A stretch of DNA of 36,268 nucleotides from an uncultured Bacteroidales bacterium (GTDB taxonomy: Bacteria; Bacteroidota; Bacteroidia; Bacteroidales; UBA932). The translations under genes and the position numbers were made by a program. Position 1 is the stretch's first letter. The number at the start of each line of letters is the position of its first letter. Below the pieces are notes generated by a model that saw only the letters and a list, made by a program, of their open reading frames with translations, did no database searches and was not told where the DNA came from. Location: positions 1 through 36,268 of the forward strand of contig CALVAJ010000024.1 of NCBI GenBank assembly GCA_944325505.1, given 5' to 3'. This document shows positions 8,224 through 17,381 of this stretch, in pieces.

Positions 8224-10749
8224 ATGAAAAACAACAGCAATATGACATTCAGACTTTCAGGATGGATCCTTGCGGCAGTGGCCCCTGTCCTGTTCTTCTC
8301 ATGTACCGGGGAGAATCTTCAGGAGCCGGAAACGCAGCTGCCCGACGACTGCTACGGGGTCTATTTCCTTGAAGAGACAGACAACGTAGGGGAGGTGGAA
8401 GTTTCCCCAACGGGAGACAAGACCTTGACCTTCACCCTGCTCAGGCAGAAAGACGATGAAAAGATAACGGTTCCTGTAAACATGACCTCGAACCATGAAG
8501 GGATATTTTCAGTGTCGGAGGCCGTTTTCGAGCAGGGCCAGACTGAAATCGAGCTGACCGTCTCTTTCCCGGATGTGGTCAAAGGCACGGAATACACATG
8601 CAGGCTGTCGATAGATGACCCGAAATACGCAATGAAGTACGGCAAATACCCTACTTCGGCAGAGTTTACCGTTACCGTTGTCCAGTGGAACCCTCTGCAG
8701 GGGAGCGGCAAATGGCGCGATGACCTGATATCATCGATGTACGCCAATGTTACCAACCCGTATGCGGAAAGGGATATAGTGATGTACGAAAGGGATGACC
8801 GTCCGGGATATTACAGGATAGAGCATGTCTATACCAAAGAGTACCTTGCGACGCTTTTCTATGGGGACGAGTCCTATGCTTCCGCCATACCTGCATGTAC
8901 GGAGACATATACTTATGTCGATGCCACGAATCCTGAAAAGGTGTGGCTCCCTTACCAGTCTACCGGTGTCCTGCTTTCACAGGCGGACGGAGAGCTGTCG
9001 ATAGCTTCGGATGTACCGGAGCTTTTCGGAGAGCAGTCGGCAGGCGTATACGGAAAGCTCGAAAACGGAGTCATTACGTTCCCGCAGTTCGCGGTCCTGG
9101 CCAATTTCAGCATGGAACCATCCAGCTGGTACAGTTCCAACGCTGCAGGCAACCTCCGCATCGTCCTGCCGGGATACAGGGTGTACGACTATTCCGTGAC
9201 TCTGGCGGCCGGACAGACAAACCAGTCTACGGGCCTTCTTCCTGTATATTTTGTATTCGGAAGGGATATCAGGAATGTCAAATACGATATTTATGAAGGA
9301 ACCCTTACGGAAACCTCGGTCGCATCGCTCTCCGAGACGATATACAGCGACCCTGACTGCCCGAGGATTGCCGAAAGCCAGCAGTTGGGCGTCGCTCCGG
9401 AGTCCGGCAAGACAGGGGAGTATACCCTCGTGACGGCAAATATAGACAGGACAGGAGCCTACAGGGGCTATTCATACGTATCGTTCTCGTACGAATCTCC
9501 GGATGATCCTGTCGAGGTCGTTCTCAATACCGGACTTATCGTTTCGGACAAGTATGCCCCGAAAGGCTATACGAAAGAGAATTCCGTGGAATTCTACATC
9601 TCCGGCAAGGGCATCGAGGAACTCCGCATGATTCTGGTCAAGACTTCAGATATTGAAGACATGACTCCGTCGGAAGTGGCAGAACAGATGCAGAGCAATA
9701 TAACTCCTGTCACTTCGGCCCAGCTCGATTCCATCAACACTACCGGCTATTCCGGCATCGTCGGCACTCTGGTCGCAGGTACCGAATACGGACTGTATGT
9801 GCTGGCCACCAACGGTTACAGGACAGTCATCATCCCGGCTACGGCCTTTACCGAGGGAACTCCGGACCCTATGGATGTGGAATATACCATGGCGGATATG
9901 CTGCCGCAGCAGCCGGAGTCGGTCAGCGAGTATTTCAAGGAGTGGGACTACTATGCGGTCAGCGGATTCGATGACCTGCTCGGATCGAACGCGAAGCGCT
10001 CCAGGGTCGGCACCGTGACCGTTTCCGACAGCGAAACACCGGACGCGGACGGATTCGATTATGTATTATTCAAGGGACTTTTCGGAGAGGCTTCGACCAA
10101 TTACGGTGTGCAGGAAAGCGTGGAGATGGTGTACTACGGAGGATATTTCTTCAACCTCGCACTGCTTCTGGATGAAGTCAACGTAAACGGCCAGATGGTC
10201 TATCCGATAATGGCTTCCGTCACCAAGAACGGCGGTATGTCGGTAGGAGACATGACTCTTATGGGCGGAATGGTAGAAGACGGCCTCCTGGCATTTGTGG
10301 ATGCCGGTTCGCTTCAGGGAGAAACGTTCGACGGAATATTCGTCATGGGATTCAAGGACCCGTCTCTTACTACCCCGATAGGCGGACTGGCCTACTATAA
10401 GGATATCCTGCTTGTAGACCCGCAGGTTTCAGAATCGGACGGCGAATCTTCCGGTACGGCCGTGACTTCAGGCGGAATGGTCCCTGCAGAAAGTCTCAGA
10501 TCCGTACTGAAAGGGTATTTCGGATCCGGAATGAATTGTGTCGAGACTCCTGAAGGCCGTATCAAGTCCATTGTAGACAGTCTGTCCGGTAGGAAGTTCC
10601 GCAACTACATGAATGTATCCATGACAGTACCGTATTCTCCGGAGCCGGTCAAGGTGAAGTTCAGGCAGGAACCTGTCCGGACTACTCAGAGCCTGCAGTC
10701 CCCGGAAAAGAAAGGAGGACTTCATTCAAGGGAAATGGTTATCGAATAG
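8224..10749 (+). CDS. Large SusCD-associated lipoprotein of unknown function
   Basis: I do not recognise a named family over the full length. The 841-residue product has a lipoprotein signal peptide ending LFFS with Cys27, then a predicted beta-rich body. Residues about 40-160 (VGEVEVSPTGDKTLTFTLLRQ, FPDVVKGTEYTCRLSIDD) resemble the beta-sandwich modules at the N-terminus of many Bacteroidota PUL lipoproteins. The remainder contains alternating aromatic and Gly/Ser-rich strands and repeated mentions of GYR/YGLYVLATNGYRT type fibronectin-like strands. It lies 35 nt after SusD, the position of SusE/SusF or other surface-glycan-binding proteins, so a surface-exposed substrate-binding role is a reasonable inference. 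No catalytic motif was seen. Confidence 0.75.
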   Translation: MKNNSNMTFRLSGWILAAVAPVLFFSCTGENLQEPETQLPDDCYGVYFLEETDNVGEVEVSPTGDKTLTFTLLRQKDDEKITVPVNMTSNHEGIFSVSEAVFEQGQTEIELTVSFPDVVKGTEYTCRLSIDDPKYAMKYGKYPTSAEFTVTVVQWNPLQGSGKWRDDLISSMYANVTNPYAERDIVMYERDDRPGYYRIEHVYTKEYLATLFYGDESYASAIPACTETYTYVDATNPEKVWLPYQSTGVLLSQADGELSIASDVPELFGEQSAGVYGKLENGVITFPQFAVLANFSMEPSSWYSSNAAGNLRIVLPGYRVYDYSVTLAAGQTNQSTGLLPVYFVFGRDIRNVKYDIYEGTLTETSVASLSETIYSDPDCPRIAESQQLGVAPESGKTGEYTLVTANIDRTGAYRGYSYVSFSYESPDDPVEVVLNTGLIVSDKYAPKGYTKENSVEFYISGKGIEELRMILVKTSDIEDMTPSEVAEQMQSNITPVTSAQLDSINTTGYSGIVGTLVAGTEYGLYVLATNGYRTVIIPATAFTEGTPDPMDVEYTMADMLPQQPESVSEYFKEWDYYAVSGFDDLLGSNAKRSRVGTVTVSDSETPDADGFDYVLFKGLFGEASTNYGVQESVEMVYYGGYFFNLALLLDEVNVNGQMVYPIMASVTKNGGMSVGDMTLMGGMVEDGLLAFVDAGSLQGETFDGIFVMGFKDPSLTTPIGGLAYYKDILLVDPQVSESDGESSGTAVTSGGMVPAESLRSVLKGYFGSGMNCVETPEGRIKSIVDSLSGRKFRNYMNVSMTVPYSPEPVKVKFRQEPVRTTQSLQSPEKKGGLHSREMVIE

Positions 10750-10764
10750 CAATGCATATAAAAC

Positions 10765-12732
10765 ATGAAAAGATATCATAGAATACTTGCAATAATTACC
10801 GGAGCAGCCATGCTTGCGGGCTGTTCTGCCGACGGACTTGCTCCGGATTCCGGAAAGGCCGGAGAAAGTTCTTCTTCCCTGCCGGTAATCACGAAGGCGG
10901 TGAATACCATGGCAGAGGCGGACAGGTCCACCCTGCTGCTGTTCCTTGATGATGCGGAGGCCTCCGCATCAGAGGGAATCTGCGAGGCTGTCAAGGCTAC
11001 AGGAGCCCTGTCTGTCAGACGGGCCATACCGTGTGCAAAAGGAAAAGAAGCGCAACACAGGAAGTACGGACTGGACAGGTGGTTCGTGGTTACGCTGCCT
11101 GAAGATGCCGACCTGGAGACCGCTGCGGAAAAATTCGCTTCTGTAGCGGAGGTGGAAAAGATTCAGTTCAACACAAGGATGCAGAAAAACTGGTCCGGCA
11201 CCGTGCGTGCCTATGTCCCGACAAGGGCTGTATCGCAGGACATGGTCTTCAATGACCCGATGCTTGCAGACCAGTGGCATTATGACAATATAGGGGATAC
11301 CTACGTCTCCCTGTATTCAAAGCCGGGGGCGGATATAGGAGTCAGTGATGCATGGCGTCTTTCCGGCGGGGACAGCAGGATAATCGTGGCAGTGGTAGAC
11401 GAGGGCGTAAAATACACCCATCCCGACCTTGCGGCCAACATGTGGGTGAATGCCAAGGAGATATCAGGAAATTCAACGGATGATGACGACAATGGCTATG
11501 CAGATGATATCCATGGCTATAATTTCGTCTCCGGCGGAGAAATCACCTGGGCCAAAGAGGATGATTCCGGACACGGGACACATGTCGCCGGCACCGTAGC
11601 CGCAGTCAATGACAACGGTACCGGTGTCTGCGGCGTAGCCGGCGGGACAGGAAAAGGAGACGGAGTCAGGATAATGAGCTGCCAGATATATGACGGGGAG
11701 GAAGGCGGAACAGTGGACTGCACAGCTGCGGCGTTCACTTATGCCGCCGATAACGGAGCTTCGATCCTGCAGTGCTCTTTCGGATATCCTGCTGGAGTCA
11801 ACATCACTTCGGACGAAATGTATGAAAGTGCCGCCCGGCTTGAAGTGGCTGCGCTGGAGTATTTCCTGGACAACGCGGAATGTCCTGTCTTTGAAGACGG
11901 CGGCGGGCTCGCCATCTTCGCCGCAGGAAACGACGGAGCCTCCACGTCAGCCTACCCTGCAGCCTACCGCAAATGCATATCCGTAACATCTGTAGGTCCG
12001 GACATGCTCCCGACAGTATATACCAACTATGGCCCGGGAAGCAATATCGCGGCCCCTGGCGGAGAGATAGCCATCGGCAATGAAAGCCGTGCCGGAGTCC
12101 TGTCCACTATCCCTTCCGAGGTGGAAGCGACAGGAAGCGACTACGGTTATCTCGAAGGGACTTCCATGGCATGCCCTCACGTATCGGGCGTAGCCGCCCT
12201 CGGTCTTTCCTATGCCCTGCAGCAGGGACTTTCCTTCACGAAGGAAGAATTCACTTCCATGCTCCTTACATCGGTAGATGACATAGAGTACTATCTCAAC
12301 GGGACAAAGGATTATTCCACTTCCCCTCTGGTGCTGAGCCGTTACAGGAAGCAGATGGGTACAGGCCTTATCGATACGTGGAAGCTGTTTATGCAGATAG
12401 AAGGGACGCCGTGCCTGACTGCGGAGATAGGAGAGAAGACCATGCTGGACCTTGACCTGTATTTCGGAGGCAGCGCAGGAAACCTGACGTATACAGGCTA
12501 TGAGATGTCTGAAGAAGACAGGGAGGCTCTCGGGCTTGCGGAGGATCCGGAGCTCAGATACGGGAAGCTTTTCCTTGTGTGCACGAAGCCTGGAGCGGCA
12601 AAGATTACCGTCAAGGCCATAGCGGGCGGCCCTGTTGAGGGAACCGGCCAGAATATCGGCGGCATCCCTGTTTCCAAGGAGATTTCCATAATCGCCAGAG
12701 GCGTCAGAAGTGAAAACGGAGGCTGGCTGTAG
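10765..12732 (+). CDS. Lipoprotein subtilisin-like (S8) serine protease
   Basis: This 655-residue S8-family protease is predicted to be lipid-anchored. The signal peptide ends AMLAG with Cys20. Residues about 50-135 look like an I9-type propeptide region (STLLLFLDDAEAS to SVAEVEKIQFNTR). The complete catalytic machinery is visible: Asp212 in AVVDEGVKYTHPDL, His270 in SGHGTHVAGTVAA, the oxyanion-hole Asn389 in FAAGNDG, and Ser467 in LEGTSMACPHVSG. Residues about 545-655 form a C-terminal beta domain. A lysine-to-protein-degrading function in the operon is inferred from context: it sits between SusCD-associated lipoproteins, 15 nt from the upstream gene and 22 nt from the downstream one, and could cut protein or glycoprotein substrate at the cell surface for SusCD uptake. 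Confidence 0.93.
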   Translation: MKRYHRILAIITGAAMLAGCSADGLAPDSGKAGESSSSLPVITKAVNTMAEADRSTLLLFLDDAEASASEGICEAVKATGALSVRRAIPCAKGKEAQHRKYGLDRWFVVTLPEDADLETAAEKFASVAEVEKIQFNTRMQKNWSGTVRAYVPTRAVSQDMVFNDPMLADQWHYDNIGDTYVSLYSKPGADIGVSDAWRLSGGDSRIIVAVVDEGVKYTHPDLAANMWVNAKEISGNSTDDDDNGYADDIHGYNFVSGGEITWAKEDDSGHGTHVAGTVAAVNDNGTGVCGVAGGTGKGDGVRIMSCQIYDGEEGGTVDCTAAAFTYAADNGASILQCSFGYPAGVNITSDEMYESAARLEVAALEYFLDNAECPVFEDGGGLAIFAAGNDGASTSAYPAAYRKCISVTSVGPDMLPTVYTNYGPGSNIAAPGGEIAIGNESRAGVLSTIPSEVEATGSDYGYLEGTSMACPHVSGVAALGLSYALQQGLSFTKEEFTSMLLTSVDDIEYYLNGTKDYSTSPLVLSRYRKQMGTGLIDTWKLFMQIEGTPCLTAEIGEKTMLDLDLYFGGSAGNLTYTGYEMSEEDREALGLAEDPELRYGKLFLVCTKPGAAKITVKAIAGGPVEGTGQNIGGIPVSKEISIIARGVRSENGGWL

Positions 12733-12754
12733 AGACTATAATCGAGAATTGAAT

Positions 12755-13219
12755 ATGAAACGACTGGTTTATTATACAATGTTACTGATTGCTGCAGTCT
12801 GCACGGTATCCGGCTGCAGCAAGAATGCCGGAGAGGAATCTTTTCCGGTAGCCGGAGAATGGCATCTCGCTTCGGTTACGGGTCTTGATATGGAAGACCT
12901 GGATGTGTATGCCGTATTCGGAAACGACGGCAGGTTCGAACTGTATCAGAAAGTCGGTGCCGGCAGGCACTGGCGTTTCGACGGCACATATTCTCTGGCC
13001 GGCACAGTCCTCAGCGGGACATACAGCGACGGCACCGAATGGGGGAGTACGTATGAATACTCTTTGGCCGGAGACGGACAGTCCCTTACCCTGAAAGCTC
13101 TCAACGGATCGGAGGAGGAAAGCCTTTATGACAGGCAGGACGTTCCGGATGAAATCAGGTCCGGTGCCGTGACCGTGAAGGCTGCAGGCGCAGAGAAAGC
13201 CCCGGAACCGTTCCTGTAA
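12755..13219 (+). CDS. Small lipocalin-like lipoprotein
   Basis: This 154-residue lipoprotein is started at 12755 (MKRLVYYTMLLIAAVCTVSG, Cys21) because that start gives a clean lipobox; an upstream in-frame ATG at 12710 lies inside the protease gene and would add 15 residues with no signal-peptide character. After the signal peptide, VAGEWHLASVTG, followed by FGNDGRFELYQ, WRFDGTYSLAGTVLSGTYSDG and SLAGDGQSLTLKAL, has the strand spacing of the lipocalin-like domain common in Bacteroidota lipoproteins, in which an initial GxW is followed by F..DG.F and a Y....L.G.Y pattern. Ligand unknown. It lies within the SusCD operon. Confidence 0.78.
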   Translation: MKRLVYYTMLLIAAVCTVSGCSKNAGEESFPVAGEWHLASVTGLDMEDLDVYAVFGNDGRFELYQKVGAGRHWRFDGTYSLAGTVLSGTYSDGTEWGSTYEYSLAGDGQSLTLKALNGSEEESLYDRQDVPDEIRSGAVTVKAAGAEKAPEPFL

Positions 13220-13254
13220 TCTGAAATCCACTATTTTTTAATATCTATGTATCT

Positions 13255-15498
13255 ATGAAAACCTTTAAGTATTTGACCATCATGTTTCTTGCCCTGTTGT
13301 GTATGGCAGGTTGCAAGAAAGAATCCCTGGATCCGGTCGTTTACCGGATAACTGCTCCCGAGTCGGATATCTATACGGTATCCTGCCTGGAGTATGCCGC
13401 TGCCGGAGAGACTGTCGAGGTCACGGTCACCGTAAGCGATAAAGCCGCAAAGGTGACATCCGTACTTTACAATGATTCCGCTTGCAAGGAAGTTTCTGCG
13501 GAAGGAGACAAATACGTTTATTCCTTTGAAATGCCTTCCCGCGATGTCGAGCTGAAGGTAAACACCAGCAGTGAAAGGTACGGCATCCGCTGCATCGAGG
13601 ATGACTACTGTATAGCGTATGACGTGCCTGAAGATGCCGTAGCCGGTTCTGAAGTCACTTTCCGCCTGCAGCTTCTGGAAGATACATATACCATCACATC
13701 GGTATCCTACGGAACCGCAGAGGACGAGGTCTGCGAGCTTGTCGGCTCTGACGAGATTGAATCTCCGAATGACCCTTCCCTTACATTTACCGTCTATACC
13801 TTCAGGTTCACCATGCCGGCCAGGGATGTCACCCTGAAGCCGGTATCCGAAAGGCCGATGTTCAGGGTGTACAGACCGGGTTACAAGGAATTCGGGGAAT
13901 ATAAGGACGCACATGTATATGTCAGGGTACAGAACCACTACCGCGTGGATTATGATGATCCTACTGCTGACGAATATGGTAATGTCAAAGATCCGGATGA
14001 TCCGTACTGGCCTGATGCACGTATCGTCGAGAGTGTCAAAGGCGACGTGGTCATGTTCCTCGTAGACTTCGACCTGGGATATGATTCCCCTGCATATCAT
14101 GACAACAATCCGCAGGAATTCATTACCGTTACGGGTATCGATTCAGGAGTAGAATGCCCGGTTTCATGGACACTTGACCAGAGGACCGGCCTTGAGGCCT
14201 GGGGCTTCACCATGCCGGAAGAGGATGTCCTTATAGAAGGCCACACTACGGAACTTACCACTTATGAAGGAGAAGAGTTCGTAGACACATACGACGGATA
14301 CTATATCCACTGGGGCAACGAGTTCGCAAGCACTGTGCAGACTGCTTCTGCTGCCGATATCGACCTGGAACTGAAAGCAAGCACGCTGTTCCTTGTAAAC
14401 TCTACCGATACGGACAGGACTCCTGGGTATGACTATGACAATGAAGGTCTGTATTCTTACAGCGAATCGGACAGTTACATTGCCTTTGACCATGACTCCT
14501 GCGCCGATGAGCAGGGCCGTGACAAGGACGGGTTCGGCATCCAGGGACAGTATGCTCCGGAGGCATGGGTCGTAGATGTCATCGACCTCGAGGACGGCGG
14601 CCTGTCAGAGAATATCAGGTATTTCTTCACCGTAAAGAAATCTGCCGGGGTAAAAGGGTTCATCGCAGCTTCCAATGGCAGCGGAAGCCGCTTCCTTATC
14701 CAGGTAGTGACGGCTTCCGGCACTGAATACTGGTATTACTATGCTCCTGCGGGTGCAAGAAGCCTGTTCAAGGTGACTGCGGATTTCAGCGGAAAGGACA
14801 TCAATGAAGAAGGTGCCGTTTCCGTAGTGCGCAGGGCGGATGACGATGCCATTGTCTGCAGGTATTCCTACACTGACGGCGCACCTGTATTCGAGAATCC
14901 TGGCAGCGAGGCCGGAACCTATACCGGAGAGTCGGGCGAGCTTGTCCTTGACGGACTCGGAAACGGTACACTGGACGGGAAAGAAGGGACGTATACTGTA
15001 GATGTCAATATCATTACATTCACATCAGGAGATACGGCTGTCTCATTGGTAATAGACAGGTCTGCTAAAACCTATACGATTACTACGGGAATTGCAGAAT
15101 GGACTGGCCCGCTCCATTATACTCTGACGACCGAAACCGGGAATGGAGGACCTGGCACTAAGGTGATTATGGATCTTGTCCTTAATTCAGGAGAGAAAGG
15201 TATGGCCAAAATTCAGGTGGCATTTGCCAGTCCTTATTCCGGCGATCTCGGTTATGGCTCAGAAGATATTATAAATGACGTACGGTCTTATGTCTATGAT
15301 TCAACATCAGGGACCATTACCATAAGCAACGTCCTGCAAGGGAAGGTCTCCGGCTGGGGACAGGAACGCAGGGACATTGTTCTGAAGGTTTCAGAAGACA
15401 AGAACAGTCTTGCATTTACTGTAGACAAACTGATATCGACTACGAACCCTAACAAGTATGTCACAGTCACCGGCCTGAGTATGACTGCAACAGAATAA
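13255..15498 (+). CDS. Repeat-containing lipoprotein of the SusCD operon
   Basis: No named family recognised over the full 747 residues. The signal peptide ends LLCMAG with Cys20. The N-terminal half carries three copies of a beta-module ending in the motif FxMPxxDV: FEMPSRDVEL (91-100), FTMPARDVTL (185-194) and FTMPEEDVLI (318-327). Each is preceded by a valine/threonine-rich strand pair such as GETVEVTVTVSDKAAKVTSV, the arrangement seen in bacterial surface beta-repeat domains. The region after about 335 is different, with aromatic and Gly-rich strands (SGSRFLIQVVTASGTEYWYYY). Probably surface-exposed and substrate-binding, by position 35 nt after the lipocalin-like gene. Confidence 0.75.
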   Translation: MKTFKYLTIMFLALLCMAGCKKESLDPVVYRITAPESDIYTVSCLEYAAAGETVEVTVTVSDKAAKVTSVLYNDSACKEVSAEGDKYVYSFEMPSRDVELKVNTSSERYGIRCIEDDYCIAYDVPEDAVAGSEVTFRLQLLEDTYTITSVSYGTAEDEVCELVGSDEIESPNDPSLTFTVYTFRFTMPARDVTLKPVSERPMFRVYRPGYKEFGEYKDAHVYVRVQNHYRVDYDDPTADEYGNVKDPDDPYWPDARIVESVKGDVVMFLVDFDLGYDSPAYHDNNPQEFITVTGIDSGVECPVSWTLDQRTGLEAWGFTMPEEDVLIEGHTTELTTYEGEEFVDTYDGYYIHWGNEFASTVQTASAADIDLELKASTLFLVNSTDTDRTPGYDYDNEGLYSYSESDSYIAFDHDSCADEQGRDKDGFGIQGQYAPEAWVVDVIDLEDGGLSENIRYFFTVKKSAGVKGFIAASNGSGSRFLIQVVTASGTEYWYYYAPAGARSLFKVTADFSGKDINEEGAVSVVRRADDDAIVCRYSYTDGAPVFENPGSEAGTYTGESGELVLDGLGNGTLDGKEGTYTVDVNIITFTSGDTAVSLVIDRSAKTYTITTGIAEWTGPLHYTLTTETGNGGPGTKVIMDLVLNSGEKGMAKIQVAFASPYSGDLGYGSEDIINDVRSYVYDSTSGTITISNVLQGKVSGWGQERRDIVLKVSEDKNSLAFTVDKLISTTNPNKYVTVTGLSMTATE

Positions 15499-15523
15499 AC
15501 CACATTTTTTAAATACCAGTATT

Positions 15524-16921
15524 ATGAAAAAACATCTTTATTTACCTGCGCTGGCGATGATGGTATCAGCCGCTGCGCTCAGCCTTACAGGCTGCGAAAA
15601 GACGAAGACGGAACCCGTTCCGGATCCTGTCCTTGAAATCACTACAGAGAACAATATGCCTGTAGCTGCTACTGCAGCTACGGCTTCCATCGAGTATTCG
15701 CTCTCCAATCCTGTCGAGGGCGGTAAGCTGATGGCTTCTTCCGATGCTTCATGGGTTAAGGACTGGGATACGGAGACTTTAGGAAAGGTTTCTTTCAGCG
15801 TGGAGGATAACACTGCCTATGGGTCCCGTTCCGCTGTCATCACTCTGACTTATGAATACGGGGCCGCCCAGCCTCTTACGGATCAGATTACAGTAGTGCA
15901 GAGCGCGTCATCCGTAGTCCCTGAACTTAAGGTGACCACTTCTGCTGAAGACCTGACAGCGGGAGCGGTAGGGGAATCCCTGACTGTAGGCTATACTCTC
16001 GATCCGGATGTAGAAGGGACGATGACGGCAACTTCAGAGGCTGTCTGGATAAAAGACTATACTTATTCAGACGGTGCCGTAACCTTTACCGTGGAGGCGA
16101 ATGACACGTACAGCCAGAGGTCAGCCGTTGTCAAACTGTTGTTTGATTATGGTACAGACACTCCGGTTACGGCTGATGTGACCGTAAACCAGGAGGCTGC
16201 ACTGCGTCCTGTCTTCACTCTTGCCGGCGATGCATTGGTTGAAGGGAAAATATCCGTTGCTGCAGAAGGCCAGACAGGAATCACCCTTACCGCTACGGTA
16301 ACCAATCCTGCCACAAACGGAGTCCTTTCAGCATCGGCGGATCAAGAGTGGATTTCTAATATCAAAACTGAAGGCAGTACCATAACATTCGATGTTCTTG
16401 CGAACGATGTAGAAGAATCAAGACCTGCCACCCTGACCGTCACTTACACCTACGGTTCAGAGACCCCGGTAACAAAGACAGTCCAGATCGAACAGGCTGC
16501 GGCCGAGCCGGCAAAACCGGATTATGAAATAGAGATAAGCTCTTGTTATTATATGCAGTGTGATTTCGATGACAATATAACTCTGTTGCTCAATTTTATG
16601 CAGAATCCAAACTATACGATCGTACTGAAACAAAACAGCGGGTGGTATATGGGGCTCTCGGTTGAGGAGAAATACGGATATTCAGTACCTGCATTTGCTG
16701 CCGGAACATATGAATATGTGAACGGTATGCCATCTGCCATGCAGTTCGGAACGACATCCAAGATATCCGTAGATTCTGAAACAGTCGGAATAACGTCCGG
16801 TACATGTGTTGTCGGAGAAAAGGCCGCAGACGGAACGATAAAGATCGAGATAAATGTTACTGATGCAAATAACAAGACGCATCATGTTACATTTAATTCG
16901 ACTATTCAGTCTATGAATTGA
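15524..16921 (+). CDS. Lipoprotein with three BACON domains
   Basis: This 465-residue lipoprotein (signal peptide ending ALSLTG, Cys24) consists of three tandem BACON-type beta-sandwiches at about 37-127, 134-225 and 230-326. The repeat pattern is clear: each has an ASxxxWxKD/xxIxN strand (SSDASWVKD, TSEAVWIKD, SADQEWISN), an FxVxxNxxYxxRSAxxxLxYxYG strand, and a terminal VxQxA (VVQSAS, VNQEAA, IEQAAA). A distinct C-terminal domain (about 334-465) follows. BACON domains in Bacteroidota usually accompany carbohydrate-active enzymes or proteases and have been proposed to bind mucin-type or other glycans. It is the last gene of the operon, with an intrinsic terminator about 95 nt past its stop. 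Confidence 0.85.
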   Translation: MKKHLYLPALAMMVSAAALSLTGCEKTKTEPVPDPVLEITTENNMPVAATAATASIEYSLSNPVEGGKLMASSDASWVKDWDTETLGKVSFSVEDNTAYGSRSAVITLTYEYGAAQPLTDQITVVQSASSVVPELKVTTSAEDLTAGAVGESLTVGYTLDPDVEGTMTATSEAVWIKDYTYSDGAVTFTVEANDTYSQRSAVVKLLFDYGTDTPVTADVTVNQEAALRPVFTLAGDALVEGKISVAAEGQTGITLTATVTNPATNGVLSASADQEWISNIKTEGSTITFDVLANDVEESRPATLTVTYTYGSETPVTKTVQIEQAAAEPAKPDYEIEISSCYYMQCDFDDNITLLLNFMQNPNYTIVLKQNSGWYMGLSVEEKYGYSVPAFAAGTYEYVNGMPSAMQFGTTSKISVDSETVGITSGTCVVGEKAADGTIKIEINVTDANNKTHHVTFNSTIQSMN

Positions 16922-17014
16922 TTGAACCGAAACGTAGTCCACTTAATATGCCATTCCGGACATAAACGAAACGGAATGATAGAGTCAGCAAAAACATTAT
17001 AACATTGCATACAG

Positions 17015-17050
17015 AAGCCGGTCGCAGAGCATATTGTGACCGGCTTTTAT
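17015..17050 (+). terminator. Intrinsic terminator of the SusCD operon
   Basis: AAGCCGGTC (17015-17023) pairs perfectly with GACCGGCTT (17038-17046), followed by TTAT. It closes the operon downstream of the BACON lipoprotein. A weaker inverted repeat, CATTCCG/CGGAATG, lies just upstream at about 16951-16978. Confidence 0.75.
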
Positions 17051-17055
17051 TGTCC

Positions 17056-17163
17056 ATTGTCCTGGCGGTTTCCTGTATTGTTCTGGCGGATTTGTAAATT
17101 GTTCTGGCGGATTTGCAATCCGCCAGCCCGCACCACCGGCAGATTACAAATCCGCCGGAACAA
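17056..17163. repeat. Tandem 21-bp repeat nested in an inverted repeat
   Basis: Three 21-bp units start with ATTGTYCTGGCGG at 17056, 17077 and 17098. Unit 3 runs into the perfect palindrome CTGGCGGATT-TGC-AATCCGCCAG (17104-17126). TTGTTCTGGCGGATTTGTAA (17078-17097) is also inverted at 17144-17163 with one mismatch. The block could extrude as a large nested hairpin. It has no coding sense; ORFs across it are by-products of the repeat. Confidence 0.8.
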
Positions 17164-17215
17164 AGCCCACTTAAAATGTCTTTCCGCCGGTGTCCCCAAC
17201 AAAAGAATCCTCAGA

Positions 17216-17272
17216 TGCTGAAACAAGTTCAGCATGACCTGCCCCACGGTCATTCCGGGCCTGACCCGGAAT
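17216..17272. repeat. Interspersed palindromic repeat elements
   Basis: Two short palindromes lie side by side: TGCTGAA/TTCAGCA (17216-17222 with 17228-17234) and ATTCCGGG/CCCGGAAT (17252-17259 with 17265-17272). The wording (GCTGAAACAAGTTCAGCATGA, then GTCATTCCGGGCCTGACCC) resembles short intergenic repeats that I recall as widespread in bacterial genomes and that generate spurious translated ORFs. No gene is present from 16922 to 17378. Confidence 0.6.
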
Positions 17273-17362
17273 CTGCGGAAAACCCCGTCCTGAAAAATTG
17301 CCGGGATGGCGGACCATACTGCAAATTTTCAGAAATAATGCGGATACAAAACATTTTTTTTG

Positions 17363-17370
17363 TAGCTTTG
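17363..17370 (+). promoter_or_regulatory. Putative -7 box of the Phe/Tyr operon promoter
   Basis: TAGCTTTG is an exact match to the Bacteroidota -7 pattern TAnnTTTG. No TTG is present at the usual -33 spacing. The implied start near 17376 would leave almost no untranslated sequence before the leader ORF at 17379/17382, so that short ORF would be leaderless or nearly so. Confidence 0.5.
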
Positions 17371-17381
17371 TTCCCGTTATG

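Noticed and set aside
17056-17118. CRISPR array
   Set aside because: The 21-bp units are contiguous, with no unique spacers of normal length and no cas genes nearby.
17047-17253. A 68-codon minus-strand frame in the SusCD-pheA gap
   Set aside because: It lies entirely within tandem and palindromic repeats, and its translation is repeat-derived.
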